Shown here piece after piece: positions 15,088 to 23,327 of a stretch of DNA of 45,779 bases. Source of the DNA: Anaerolineaceae bacterium. Its GTDB lineage: Bacteria > Chloroflexota > Anaerolineae > Anaerolineales > Anaerolineaceae. The stretch lies in the NCBI GenBank assembly GCA_012839565.1, contig DUMZ01000011.1, forward strand, positions 1 through 45,779, given 5' to 3'. How positions within the stretch are numbered: position 1 is the first letter of the stretch; the number at the start of each line of letters is the position of its first letter. The notes under the pieces were generated by a model, which worked only from the letters and a program-made list of their open reading frames with translations, searched no databases and was not told the DNA's origin. A program made the position numbers and the translations under genes.

Positions 15088-17745
15088 TTATTGGAAATTG
15101 CGTAGAATTAATGGCAGGTAAAGTGCCTCAAAGGGTAAAATGTTCATCTCAACTGGATAAGTTATGCGTGGATAAGGCCAGTCATTGATCATCAGCCGGC
15201 CATGATAGCTGCCAGTCTCCAGCCCGTTGGGGTCGAAAATCAAATCAAGTTCTAATTCTCCACCATCCGCTGGTACGACAGCTGCAGTAGGATCAACGGT
15301 CAACCAAGCGATATCACCTTCATGGGTACTTCCTTTGCCCCGAATTAGCCAATTACCCCAAAATCGGTTAAACGGATCGGCACTTATGTTCTCAATAATT
15401 TCCCAAAATCCTGAGGGTGGAACCTGTGGCTCATCAGCAATAGGAGCAAATTCATATCCAATCCACGATTTTTCGAGTATCAGTTCTGGAGTAGACATAT
15501 CCAGTGCAGCAGGATAATCACGCTTGCCAACAACACCATCGCGATTAACAACGGCAATAAAAATGTCTGTAGCTTCCATAAAAGTAATTGGCTCTCTGAA
15601 CACATAGTCTACAAATCCTGAGTCAATTTTGGTGATTTTTCCGTCTTGCTTTCCGAGAAACTGTGCTGGTTCCCGGGGCCCGCCCTCACCAATCTTGTAA
15701 ACTGCAATGGTGATACGATCCTCAGGTCTAACTAGAGTACCCCACGAAATCTGAACGGATTCCAAGGTGAACGGAACCCAGGATGGGTCTATAGTAAATT
15801 CATTAGCCCAAATAATTTCGCCACCATCAACCATCCCAATCAAGTTTTCATAAGTTCCATCATCGATAGCCAGTTCGTAGTTACGACTTTCAGCGCCATT
15901 TTTCTCTTCGATTTCAACAATGGCATCACACGCTCCTGAATTAACAACCTTTAGTTTTTCATTCAAAATCAAATCCGGGCCAAGTGGGATTATTCCAACA
16001 CTCGAATAGTCTGGATCAAAATTCAAGCAAGAACTGCAATCTCGCAAAGTGATGTCTAAATTAATATCCTCACTCTTACCAACAAGCAATTCTTGGATGC
16101 CTTCTTCAACAAAGTCTTCCGCGTTTATTTTCAAATCATAGACGCCCTCTATTAATGAATAGCTAAAACTTCCATTCGCATCTGTTGGAAACTCAGCGAG
16201 AACTTCTTCATCTTTTATGATCTGAACGGTCGCGTTTGATATTTCCGCAGGGTTTACATCACATCTTTCCAAACCATAAACAGTTCCCTTAATGGTTCCC
16301 CAGTTATAAGGACGTACAACATTGAACTTTACGGGTATCCGAACAAATTCATAGTCCACCCCGGTGTACATTTTTATTTCCGCATAATACGTGCCGGGCT
16401 GATCGATACCCCGTGCTGAAAAATGCACGTTGGTTGTCAGGGAACTCTGCGCTTCTATTTCCCCGTGAGACTGGTCAAATTGTATCCACGGAACACCACC
16501 CCCACCTACACCACCATAAGCCTTAACCGCCACAGAAACAAAATTTCCACGGGGATAATAGCCCAGTCTTTCCGAGCGACCTGTTTTTAAATTAATTTCT
16601 CGTAACTCTGTCGTGGTTATACGCAAAATGTGTGATGCGTAGGCGGTTTCAGTTTCCTCATCATAATCCAATGACATTACGAATTGGCGTTGAAAATCAC
16701 AATTCCATTCAAGCTTTGATTCAGCAGTGTCTGGATTTATGCTATATATATTTGTGGAATCGCCTGGGCCTTGTCCAATTGAATAAAGCATATCTTCCTT
16801 TGGCACATATAACAATCCAATTGATAAAACAGTTGCATGGTCCCCAGTAATTGGGCCAATAAAAGAAATATCACCAAATTTGCTCATTTTGTATAGCTTA
16901 GCTTCATGATTATTATCCAATGCTATTACATAAAAGAAACCATACGCAGCTGTAAAACTAAAAGCTCCTACCCCTGATGTGTGTGGTATTCCCTCCAATG
17001 CTTTCACATGCGTAAGTTCTCCTGTAATGGTGTCCAGTTCATATAGATTATAGGATTGGAAATTACTTTCATCATCATAGAGTTCACTTCCAAGATACAA
17101 TGTTTGATAATCATCAAAAAGAATATCTGTCGTTTTTAGCAGTAAATTCGTGTTCCAAAGAAATTCGCTATCGCTTGGATTACACGCATTTGGAGTAAAA
17201 AACACACCACCTGTCCTGTTAACAGTGTAAAGTGAGGGACAGTTCTGTAGATTCATATTTTCAAGCTGTTTAGACGCTAATGCAAACTTTTGATTTTCGT
17301 TTTCAATATTTTTGATCCCCGAACTAAACCCTGCTAATAAATTGGAAGGGTCTTTACTTACATCATGGATGAGATGGTCAGAACTAATCTCTGGCGTATT
17401 CTCCGCATAAGGAACAAAATCCCTGTTAAGAATTGTAATTGCATATTCCGCTACTTCATTTCTCGGATTATGAATCGTAATGGTTCCCGTTTCATCGTCA
17501 TCCCCAAGAAATATGGTGCGTTCGAGAATCCCTGGTTCAACGATTAATTCCCCGGTTTCCGGGTCCTCCTGAAGTGTTATTTCGATATCTTTTTCAACCG
17601 ATTCTTCAATATGATTCGATGGAATCGCATCAGTACTGGCAAGGGAAAGCTGATTCGCCACGCCCATGCCAACAGCGGAACTAAAGTTCGTGAAAACGAA
17701 AACGCCCACAATCAGGGCCGATAACAATATTCTCTTAGCTTTCAT
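15088..17745 (-). CDS. Large secreted surface protein
   Basis: Exported protein of 885 aa. It has a signal peptide (AKRILLSALIVGVFVFTNFSSAVG) followed by an acidic N-terminal segment. A probable beta-propeller-like region spans about residues 170-420 (NLYELDTITGELTHVKALEG, KLYKMSKFGDISFIGPITG, NIYSINPDTAESKLEWN, EINLKTGRSERLGYYP). A DUF11/Ig-like segment near 430-490 (GTYYAEIKMYTGVDYEFVRIPVKF) precedes a carboxypeptidase-regulatory-like domain near 490-575 (GTIKGTVYG, ATVQIIKDEEVLAEFPTDAN). The C-terminus ends LYLPLILRNFQ, a tail I associate with exported Chloroflexi proteins. Function unknown; an adhesin or surface-layer-associated protein is possible. AAAGGAG precedes the ATG. Confidence 0.8.
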   Translation of the reverse strand: MKAKRILLSALIVGVFVFTNFSSAVGMGVANQLSLASTDAIPSNHIEESVEKDIEITLQEDPETGELIVEPGILERTIFLGDDDETGTITIHNPRNEVAEYAITILNRDFVPYAENTPEISSDHLIHDVSKDPSNLLAGFSSGIKNIENENQKFALASKQLENMNLQNCPSLYTVNRTGGVFFTPNACNPSDSEFLWNTNLLLKTTDILFDDYQTLYLGSELYDDESNFQSYNLYELDTITGELTHVKALEGIPHTSGVGAFSFTAAYGFFYVIALDNNHEAKLYKMSKFGDISFIGPITGDHATVLSIGLLYVPKEDMLYSIGQGPGDSTNIYSINPDTAESKLEWNCDFQRQFVMSLDYDEETETAYASHILRITTTELREINLKTGRSERLGYYPRGNFVSVAVKAYGGVGGGGVPWIQFDQSHGEIEAQSSLTTNVHFSARGIDQPGTYYAEIKMYTGVDYEFVRIPVKFNVVRPYNWGTIKGTVYGLERCDVNPAEISNATVQIIKDEEVLAEFPTDANGSFSYSLIEGVYDLKINAEDFVEEGIQELLVGKSEDINLDITLRDCSSCLNFDPDYSSVGIIPLGPDLILNEKLKVVNSGACDAIVEIEEKNGAESRNYELAIDDGTYENLIGMVDGGEIIWANEFTIDPSWVPFTLESVQISWGTLVRPEDRITIAVYKIGEGGPREPAQFLGKQDGKITKIDSGFVDYVFREPITFMEATDIFIAVVNRDGVVGKRDYPAALDMSTPELILEKSWIGYEFAPIADEPQVPPSGFWEIIENISADPFNRFWGNWLIRGKGSTHEGDIAWLTVDPTAAVVPADGGELELDLIFDPNGLETGSYHGRLMINDWPYPRITYPVEMNILPFEALYLPLILRNFQ

Positions 17746-18125
17746 AACGCTTCTCCTTTGGTCATTAATGGTTAAGGTGTGAACATCAATCTGCCAGCAA
17801 TGCGTCTAACAGATTGATTACATGGTAACGAACTGTTATATTTTGTTCATTTTTGTCATATTCTTTCATTATTGCTCATATTACCCCAATATTTTATAAC
17901 TGTCAAGCGATTACGTTACTTTTTGTTATCTTTTTCGCAATCAAATGTTTACTTTCCATCATTTTAGATCTTCATTTGTGTTTATTTGGCTGTTTCGTCA
18001 TCTCCCGCCCGAAAAACAGTCTGTTCTTAGTGATTTCAGCGCTTTTTATAAAACCATTGAGAGAAGATTAACAAAGCCGCGCTGATATCCCCATATTGCG
18101 CTAAAGATAATGTGCTACTTAAAAA

Positions 18126-18240
18126 GTTCCCCGAGGCATCCCATCGAGAATAATTTGCAGTCTCCGGCAAAAACCCCATACACCAACAGAAACACCTAAA
18201 ACCAGCTCACCCTGGCAGTTAACGTGGTCAGGAGACCACG
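18126..18240 (+). repeat. 220-bp dispersed repeat, partial copy 2
   Basis: Matches the right half of the full copies, from GTTCCCCGAGGC through CCCCATACACCAACAGAAAC and CCTAAAACCAGCTCACCCTGG, to the hairpin ACGTGGTC-AGGA-GACCACGT. It lacks the left half and lies directly before copy 3 in the same direction, so copies 2 and 3 are in tandem. Confidence 0.85.
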
Positions 18241-18251
18241 TACACCTTTTC

Positions 18252-18471
18252 TCTCGTGCTGGCGTCCCGCCGTGCACATGTTCTATTGCGTTGAGCATCT
18301 AGTGTGTAACACGCAAGCTATTACGTTCTGCACACCACAGATATTTTAAAGTTCCCCGAGGCGTCCCGCCGAGGATTATTTGCAGTGACTGTAAACCCCA
18401 TACACCAACAGAAACACCTAAAACCAGCTTACCCTGGCAGTTAACGTGGTCAGGAGACCACGTAGGAACGA
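18252..18471 (+). repeat. 220-bp dispersed repeat, copy 3
   Basis: Full-length copy colinear with 13691-13910. It ends in the same kind of hairpin (ACGTGGTC-AGGA-GACCACGT), with an 8-base stem here versus about 6 bases in copy 1. The hairpin is kept although the loop side differs (AGGAG versus AGGCA), which suggests the structure matters. Confidence 0.85.
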
Positions 18472-18603
18472 GATACCACCATACCCCCGGTGTTTCACCG
18501 AAGGGCTTTATTGTGTCGGCGAGAAGCAAGCACAAGGCTTGCACTTCGGCCTCCGCGAACGAGTATGCTTAAACAGGCATTGTTCGTTGAAATTAGTCAG
18601 CTA

Positions 18604-19242
18604 CTAGCTCAAATATGGGTTGTGCTTCTTTTCCCAGCCAACCGTTGTGTTGGGGCCATGGCCAGGCAGCAGGATGGTTTCATCGGGCAGGGTAAAAACT
18701 TGCTCCTGAATGGATTGCGTCAGCACCCTAAAATTCCCGCCTTCAAAGTCCCAGCGACCGATGCCTGCCCTGAAAATGACATCGCCCACAATCGCGACAC
18801 CCGCGTCCGCCAAATAATACACCACCGAACCCGGCGCGTGCCCGGGCGCGAAACGTGCTTCAGCTATTTCAGCGTTTTCGCCAAAACCCAGCTTCTCACC
18901 ATGTTGAATAAATCGCGTCGGCTTTGGGAAGGGCTCCAAAGGAAAGCCGAAAAACTCCGTCCCCTGTTTTTGTACCATGGCGTAGGCTTCTGCGCTCATC
19001 AGCAAGTCAGCTGGTTGGGGTAAAGCGCGCATGAGCGCCGGAACGCCCGCGGTATGGTCGGCGTGTCCGTGTGTAATCCAAATTTGAACAATCTCAATGC
19101 CTTCGTTTTCAGCCCAGGTGGCTAAGGGCTCGGGGTTGAAACTTGGGTCAACGACAATCGCTTGTTTATTTTCTTCATCCAAAATAAGCACGGCGTTGGT
19201 TTCGAGAGGGCCCAGGCTTATCTGTTTAATGCTTAATTTCAT
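18604..19242 (-). CDS. MBL-fold metallo-hydrolase, glyoxalase II-like
   Basis: Metallo-beta-lactamase-fold hydrolase of 212 aa. It has the THGHADHTAG (HxHxDH) motif near residue 58, later ligands in APGHAPGSVVYYL and AIVGDVIFRAGIGRWDFEGG (Asp), and a final LLPGHGPNTTVG (His). The layout fits the YcbL/glyoxalase II-like group that hydrolyses thioesters. The true substrate is not deducible. It follows the M24 peptidase gene by 30 bases on the same strand, so they form a likely operon; AAAGGA precedes the ATG. Confidence 0.9.
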   Translation of the reverse strand: MKLSIKQISLGPLETNAVLILDEENKQAIVVDPSFNPEPLATWAENEGIEIVQIWITHGHADHTAGVPALMRALPQPADLLMSAEAYAMVQKQGTEFFGFPLEPFPKPTRFIQHGEKLGFGENAEIAEARFAPGHAPGSVVYYLADAGVAIVGDVIFRAGIGRWDFEGGNFRVLTQSIQEQVFTLPDETILLPGHGPNTTVGWEKKHNPYLS

Positions 19243-19272
19243 GAGGTTCTATCCTTTCTGCTGCATCAGACC

Positions 19273-20385
19273 TTAGCAAAATGTCTCAAGTGGCAGGACT
19301 TCACGTGGCAAATCAGTAAGGCTTAGTAGTCCATCTGTGGTAACGACAACATCGTCCTCAATGCGCACGCCGGCAAAGCCTTCCAAATAGATGCCTGGCT
19401 CAATGGTAAAGACCATGCCTTCTTCCAGCACTACCGGGCTGCCCCCAACAATCCAGGGCGCTTCGTGGGCTTCCATGCCCAGTCCATGTCCTGTGCGATG
19501 CGTAAAGCGCTCGCCATAACCACCTTTGGTAATGACATCACGGGCCAGGTGGTCGATATCGCCACAAGTCATGCCGGCTTTGCCTCCCAGTCGCGCGGCT
19601 TCGTTTGCTTGGCGCACCAGTTCTGCGATTTTACGCATTTCCGCGTTGGGTTCGCCACAGCTAAAAGTACGCGTGATATCCGAAAAATAATGCTCAAAGC
19701 CCGCGCCCCAGTCAATCAACAGAAAATCCCCTTCACCCAAAAGGCGATCGGTTGGTGAAGCGTGTGGGTTTGCTGTGTTGGGGCCGGAAGACACAATCGG
19801 CGAGAAAGGCAGTTCAGGGTCAGAACCCGCGCGATAGAGCTGTACCATCAGTTCGGCAGCGATTTGCTTTTCGCTTTGCCCGGGACGCACGGTTTTAAGC
19901 GTTTCAAGCAGAGCGTTTTGGGCGATTTCCGCCGCGCGTTTCATTTTGGCCAGTTCAGAAGCGTCCTTGCGCAAGCGCAATGGCGCGATGCAGGCGCTGC
20001 CATCTTCAAAGTTTGCATTCGGCAAGGCGGTTTGCAATAAGTTCAGTTCAAGATAGCGCAAGCGTGTTGGCTCAATGCCGATGCGCAAGGTGTCTTTTGA
20101 CGCGCTTTCCAAGGCTTGTGTGTAAACGCTTTGCCAGGTTTCAACCACGTCGCCAAAGGTGCTCACACGCACTTCAAAAGGCAGCCTGGCAAGTTTAGCG
20201 CGCTCCAGTTCCGGCAAAATGATTTGCACCGCGCCATCTGCCCAAAAGACCGCCACCACCGGACGTTCCATCAAATGAAAATCCAGCCCGGTGAGATGGT
20301 TTAAGCTTGGTCCGGGGTTGAGCGCGATTGCGTCTAGCTGATATTTTTCTAAGTTTTGGATAAGGTAATTGAGTCGTTTTTGCAT
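19273..20385 (-). CDS. Xaa-Pro aminopeptidase-like M24 peptidase
   Basis: Cytosolic M24B peptidase of 370 aa; the family removes an N-terminal residue before proline, or cleaves X-Pro dipeptides. The N-terminal creatinase-like domain (about 1-130) is followed by the pita-bread catalytic domain. The dinuclear metal ligands are all visible: Asp in LIDWGAGFEHYFSDITRTF (two Asp), His in HRTGHGLGMEAHEAP, Glu in VFTIEPGIYLEG and Glu in GVRIEDDVVV. TATAAT at 20415-20420 and GGACGGAT upstream of the ATG mark the operon start; the MBL gene follows. Confidence 0.93.
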   Translation of the reverse strand: MQKRLNYLIQNLEKYQLDAIALNPGPSLNHLTGLDFHLMERPVVAVFWADGAVQIILPELERAKLARLPFEVRVSTFGDVVETWQSVYTQALESASKDTLRIGIEPTRLRYLELNLLQTALPNANFEDGSACIAPLRLRKDASELAKMKRAAEIAQNALLETLKTVRPGQSEKQIAAELMVQLYRAGSDPELPFSPIVSSGPNTANPHASPTDRLLGEGDFLLIDWGAGFEHYFSDITRTFSCGEPNAEMRKIAELVRQANEAARLGGKAGMTCGDIDHLARDVITKGGYGERFTHRTGHGLGMEAHEAPWIVGGSPVVLEEGMVFTIEPGIYLEGFAGVRIEDDVVVTTDGLLSLTDLPREVLPLETFC

Positions 20386-20414
20386 GCTATCCGTCCGTTT
20401 TTCATGATGCTACG

Positions 20415-20420
20415 ATTATA
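20415..20420 (-). promoter_or_regulatory. -10 box of the M24-MBL operon
   Basis: TATAAT on the minus strand about 29 bases before the M24 start codon. Confidence 0.5.
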
Positions 20421-20443
20421 CCAAGTGCAAGCAGGCTTAAAAG

Positions 20444-20467
20444 AAAAAACGCCTTCACGACGTTTTT
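20444..20467 (-). terminator. Terminator upstream of the M24 gene
   Basis: AAAAACG and CGTTTTT form a 7-base stem around a 9-base loop. Read on the minus strand it ends the transcript of the solute-binding protein and the 129-aa membrane protein. Confidence 0.65.
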
Positions 20468-20487
20468 AATAAATCATCAGGGAAAAT

Positions 20488-20877
20488 TTAGTTCTTTTTC
20501 CGCTTTCGCCAAAGGAAAAACTCGCGCAAGGTCACACCCAGCACGATGAGTGTCATCAACCCGCCTAAAATGGCGATGCCACTCACGTTTTCAACCGGCA
20601 ATGGCTCAATCAGCAAATCCGGGTCAACATAGGCTCCCGTTTTTGCCGCGATGGTTTTGGTAATCGAAATTGCGGTTGCTGCAACTTTGGCCTGAGGACT
20701 CATGATCGGCGGTGTAATGACCACAATCAGGACGAGAACAAGGGTTACAACTGCCAGACCAATCACCGCGGCCACAAAGCCTTTACTGGGTTCCTTTTTT
20801 CTGCAACTTTCATCAGAATATTCCGTCGGGCTTTGTTCATTTGTCAATTCGGTCTCTTTTCGTCGTGATTCATCCAT
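20488..20877 (-). CDS. Two-TM membrane protein, unknown
   Basis: Small membrane protein of 129 aa of no known family. It has a charged N-terminus (MDESRRKETELTNEQ), a first TM at about residues 30-52 (FVAAVIGLAVVTLVLVLIVVI), an outside segment with ATAISITKTIAAKTG and a Pro-rich stretch, a second TM at about 98-117, and a basic end (WRKRKKN). The ATG at 20877 with GGATGGG upstream is preferred over a TTG at 20892. It begins 26 bases after the solute-binding lipoprotein gene, so they are likely co-transcribed and may form a membrane unit together. Confidence 0.7.
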   Translation of the reverse strand: MDESRRKETELTNEQSPTEYSDESCRKKEPSKGFVAAVIGLAVVTLVLVLIVVITPPIMSPQAKVAATAISITKTIAAKTGAYVDPDLLIEPLPVENVSGIAILGGLMTLIVLGVTLREFFLWRKRKKN

Positions 20878-20903
20878 ATTTATCCCATCCAATCTCTCAA
20901 GTC

Positions 20904-22241
20904 TTATTTCAAACCTTCAAGTGCAGCCTGAACAGCGTCTTCCACGGAAGCGTTATCGCGCAAAATCATCAGGGTCGCGTTGCGCAAAATGGGGCCAAGG
21001 CTATTGATGGTTTCGTCGCGTGGGTAAAGCAGGGCGATATTCATTGTTTTTTCCAGGGCAGGTTTAAGTTCCACGTTGGTCCACGCGCCCAATGACGCCG
21101 ACTTGGCAGGCACATAGCCCAGTGCTTCACTCCATTTGGCGAGAAAATCGGTGTTGGTCAAATCCTGCATCAGCAAAAGGCCCAAAGCCTGTTGGCTTTC
21201 ATCTGGGTGAGTCAGTGCCAGCGCCCAGGATTCGGTCAGCGTAAAATCAGGCTGATTAAAAGCTAGAACTGGATAACCGGTTTCTTCACTTACCAGCGCT
21301 TTTAATGCGATGCTGGCAGGCATAGCGGCCGTATCAAGTTGCCAGTTTTTATAGGCTTGCCAAACCGCACTTTGCGTCTGCATTTCGAGCACAGTATGAT
21401 TTAAATGCTTTGTTTTGACTAAATCTTTTAAGACCTGCAAAGCTTGTGCAAGGGGTTCTTCCTGTAAAACAAGATGATTTTGCGCGTCACGCGTTTCGCC
21501 ACCCGCGGCCAGATAAAGCAAAAGCAAAAAGCGACCTTGCGAGTCATCAGCGGCAAATCCAAAATACCCGAAATTATCATGCATCGAGAACCAATCGTTC
21601 CCTGGTATCAATTCCGATTGTGCTTTATAGACCAAAACCATCGGGTCGCCAAACAGACCCAAGCCATAACTTACGCCATCATAGCTAACTGTTTCGCGGG
21701 CGAAGCTATACCAGTCTATCGCGCCTGCCATGCTGGCCAGTTCATCGTTGTTGTAAACCAGGCCACGCGCGTAGGCGGCATCAAGGTCTTGCCGGCGAAG
21801 CAAAACGACAGCGGGTAAGTTATCAGGCGCAGCCCCATTTGTGGCGATCAGCGATTCAATCAAATTGCTGTTGCCGATGGGGTTTTTAAGGCGCACATCA
21901 AGTTCAATCTTATTTTTTCGGGCAAAGTTTTCCAGTCGGGCTTTTAGCAAGCGGGCAGCCTCGTTATCCGCTTCGGGGTCAAATTCCGGGGGCAACCAAA
22001 TCACCATGCGCGTCTGTCGTGGTGTCTGGGTAGCGGTAGCTTCCACATTAACTTTGGTCGGTATAGGTGTGGCAGTTGGCGTTGAAAGGGCTGGCACAGG
22101 CGTTTTAGTAGGCACGCCGGCATGTTCTTCCCATGGGAAGTCAATACTCAAAATCGCTTCACAGCCAGCTGAAACAAGCAACACGAATATTGCAAGCAAT
22201 AATGTTACCGGTTTCAGCCAACTGTGCGTTTTTTTCATCAT
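20904..22241 (-). CDS. Extracellular solute-binding lipoprotein (family 1 like)
   Basis: Lipoprotein of 445 aa with signal KPVTLLLAIFVLLVSAGC (lipobox Cys about residue 26), a Thr/Pro-rich linker (about 42-78), and a family 1 extracellular solute-binding fold. The fold is recognised by VIWLPPEFDPEADNEAARLL, LPAVVLLRRQDLDAAYARGL, YGLGLFGDPMVLVYKAQ, FTLTESWALALTHPDESQQA and ALGYVPAKSASLG. Such proteins normally capture sugars or peptides for an ABC importer, but no permease or ATPase gene is nearby, and the fold is divergent. It starts with two adjacent ATG codons 6 bases after a TATAAT box. Confidence 0.8.
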   Translation of the reverse strand: MMKKTHSWLKPVTLLLAIFVLLVSAGCEAILSIDFPWEEHAGVPTKTPVPALSTPTATPIPTKVNVEATATQTPRQTRMVIWLPPEFDPEADNEAARLLKARLENFARKNKIELDVRLKNPIGNSNLIESLIATNGAAPDNLPAVVLLRRQDLDAAYARGLVYNNDELASMAGAIDWYSFARETVSYDGVSYGLGLFGDPMVLVYKAQSELIPGNDWFSMHDNFGYFGFAADDSQGRFLLLLYLAAGGETRDAQNHLVLQEEPLAQALQVLKDLVKTKHLNHTVLEMQTQSAVWQAYKNWQLDTAAMPASIALKALVSEETGYPVLAFNQPDFTLTESWALALTHPDESQQALGLLLMQDLTNTDFLAKWSEALGYVPAKSASLGAWTNVELKPALEKTMNIALLYPRDETINSLGPILRNATLMILRDNASVEDAVQAALEGLK

Positions 22242-22247
22242 GCCTTT

Positions 22248-22253
22248 ATTATA
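22248..22253 (-). promoter_or_regulatory. -10 box of the solute-binding protein gene, leaderless type
   Basis: TATAAT on the minus strand followed by AAAGGC and immediately the double ATG. The purines are too close to the start to serve as ribosome site. Confidence 0.6.
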
Positions 22254-22273
22254 ATCGCCTTTAAGGCTAAGGT

Positions 22274-22294
22274 GTTTTGCCTGAAAAGCAAAAC
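22274..22294 (-). terminator. Hairpin after the M42 operon
   Basis: GTTTTGC and GCAAAAC form a 7-base stem with a 7-base loop directly after the last M42 stop codon. It lacks a T run on the minus strand, so it is at best a weak terminator or a 3'-end-protecting hairpin. Confidence 0.4.
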
Positions 22295-22295
22295 T

Positions 22296-23324
22296 TTAGA
22301 GTTCACCCAACTCAATCTTGTTGTTCAGCAAGCCGGCCAGCAGTTTGATTGAGTTTTCCACATCGTCGCGGTCAACCATTTCACTGGGCGAGTGAATATA
22401 GCGACTGCCAATGGATAGACACCCTGCTGGTACGCCTTCGCGGGTCATTTGGATCGCGCGGCCGTCCGTGCCACCAAAGGTAAGCACTTCCATTTGATAG
22501 GGCAAGCCCTGGGCTTCGGCTTCGTTAACCATCCACTTCACCACACGCGGATCAGCGATAAAGGAATTGTCGCGCACTTTCACCGCGGGGCCGTTGCCAA
22601 GTTTAACGTTGAGTTTAAAGCCCTTGGGCGTATCGCCAACGCCGGTCACGTCTACGGCGATGCCAACTTCCGGATTCACGCCATAAGCGGCGGTCGTCGC
22701 GCCACGAAGACCGACTTCTTCCTGCACGCTGAACACGAAGTAAATCTCGTTCGGGCTGGTTTTCTTGATTTGCTTCATCGCTTCAATAGCGATAACAGCC
22801 GCGATACGGTCGTCCATCGACTTTGCCACCAAGCGTTTGCCGAGATCCATAAAGGGCCGTTCAAAGCCACACACATCGCCAACCTGAACAGGGCTGTCTT
22901 TGGCAGAAGTCGCGCCGGTGTCGATATACATTTGGTCGAGCGTTGGCACTTTGCCTGGTTCAAGGCGTTCCATACCGATCACGCCACGCGCGCCGTTCAT
23001 AAAGATGACCCGGTTGCCCATACAAGTGAAGGGACTCACGCCACCCACCGCCAAAAAGCGCGCGAAACCGTTATCGTCCACATGAGTGACCATCAATCCG
23101 ATTTCGTCAATATGCGCCGAAACCATCACGCGCATACCGCCTTCTTTTTTGCTGCCCACGCGCGCGATGAGATTACCCAAAGCGTCCGTGCGGATTTCAT
23201 CGGCATAGCCTTTGATTTCTTCGCGCACTGCAGCGCGGATTTTTTGTTCCTGCCCGGAAGGGCCAGGGGTTTCAACTAGTTTTTTAATTAGTTGCAGTAA
23301 TGTATCTTGTTTCTTTTCTGTCAT
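22296..23324 (-). CDS. M42 aminopeptidase, third of three
   Basis: M42 (TET-type) metallo-aminopeptidase of 342 aa. All dizinc ligands and catalytic residues are visible: AHIDEIGLMV (His and Asp), KSMDDRIAAV (bridging Asp), VQEEVGLRGA (catalytic Glu and ligand Glu), AVDVTGVGD (Asp) and YIHSPSEMV (His). A PDZ-like insert lies near 70-165. M42 enzymes form dodecameric tetrahedra that trim peptides released by the proteasome or by Lon/Clp proteases. It starts 3 bases after the preceding M42 gene with AGGAGTAAAGA as ribosome site. Confidence 0.93.
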   Translation of the reverse strand: MTEKKQDTLLQLIKKLVETPGPSGQEQKIRAAVREEIKGYADEIRTDALGNLIARVGSKKEGGMRVMVSAHIDEIGLMVTHVDDNGFARFLAVGGVSPFTCMGNRVIFMNGARGVIGMERLEPGKVPTLDQMYIDTGATSAKDSPVQVGDVCGFERPFMDLGKRLVAKSMDDRIAAVIAIEAMKQIKKTSPNEIYFVFSVQEEVGLRGATTAAYGVNPEVGIAVDVTGVGDTPKGFKLNVKLGNGPAVKVRDNSFIADPRVVKWMVNEAEAQGLPYQMEVLTFGGTDGRAIQMTREGVPAGCLSIGSRYIHSPSEMVDRDDVENSIKLLAGLLNNKIELGEL

Positions 23325-23327
23325 TCT

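Larger units (their letters stand above)
17746..18603. other. 858-bp intergenic region
   Basis: The left third is AT-rich and must carry the promoter of the 885-aa protein; its exact -10 is not clear. From 18125 to 18471 it carries a partial and a full copy of the 220-bp repeat in tandem. The right end has small hairpins: CGGTG-TTT-CACCG at about 18488, and GCAAGC-ACAAG-GCTTGC near 18525, which could end the MBL transcript. A 72-aa hydrophobic frame at 17853-18071 on the plus strand has no ribosome site and is not called. Confidence 0.6.

Noticed and set aside
17853..18071. 72-aa hydrophobic plus-strand frame
   Set aside because: No ribosome site, unusual composition, and located in the AT-rich upstream region of the minus-strand surface-protein gene.
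13691..18471. Dispersed repeat as an insertion sequence
   Set aside because: No transposase frame in or next to any copy.
22449..23279. 276-aa His-rich plus-strand frame
   Set aside because: It is the complement of an M42 peptidase with a complete active site; the His bias comes from antisense codons.
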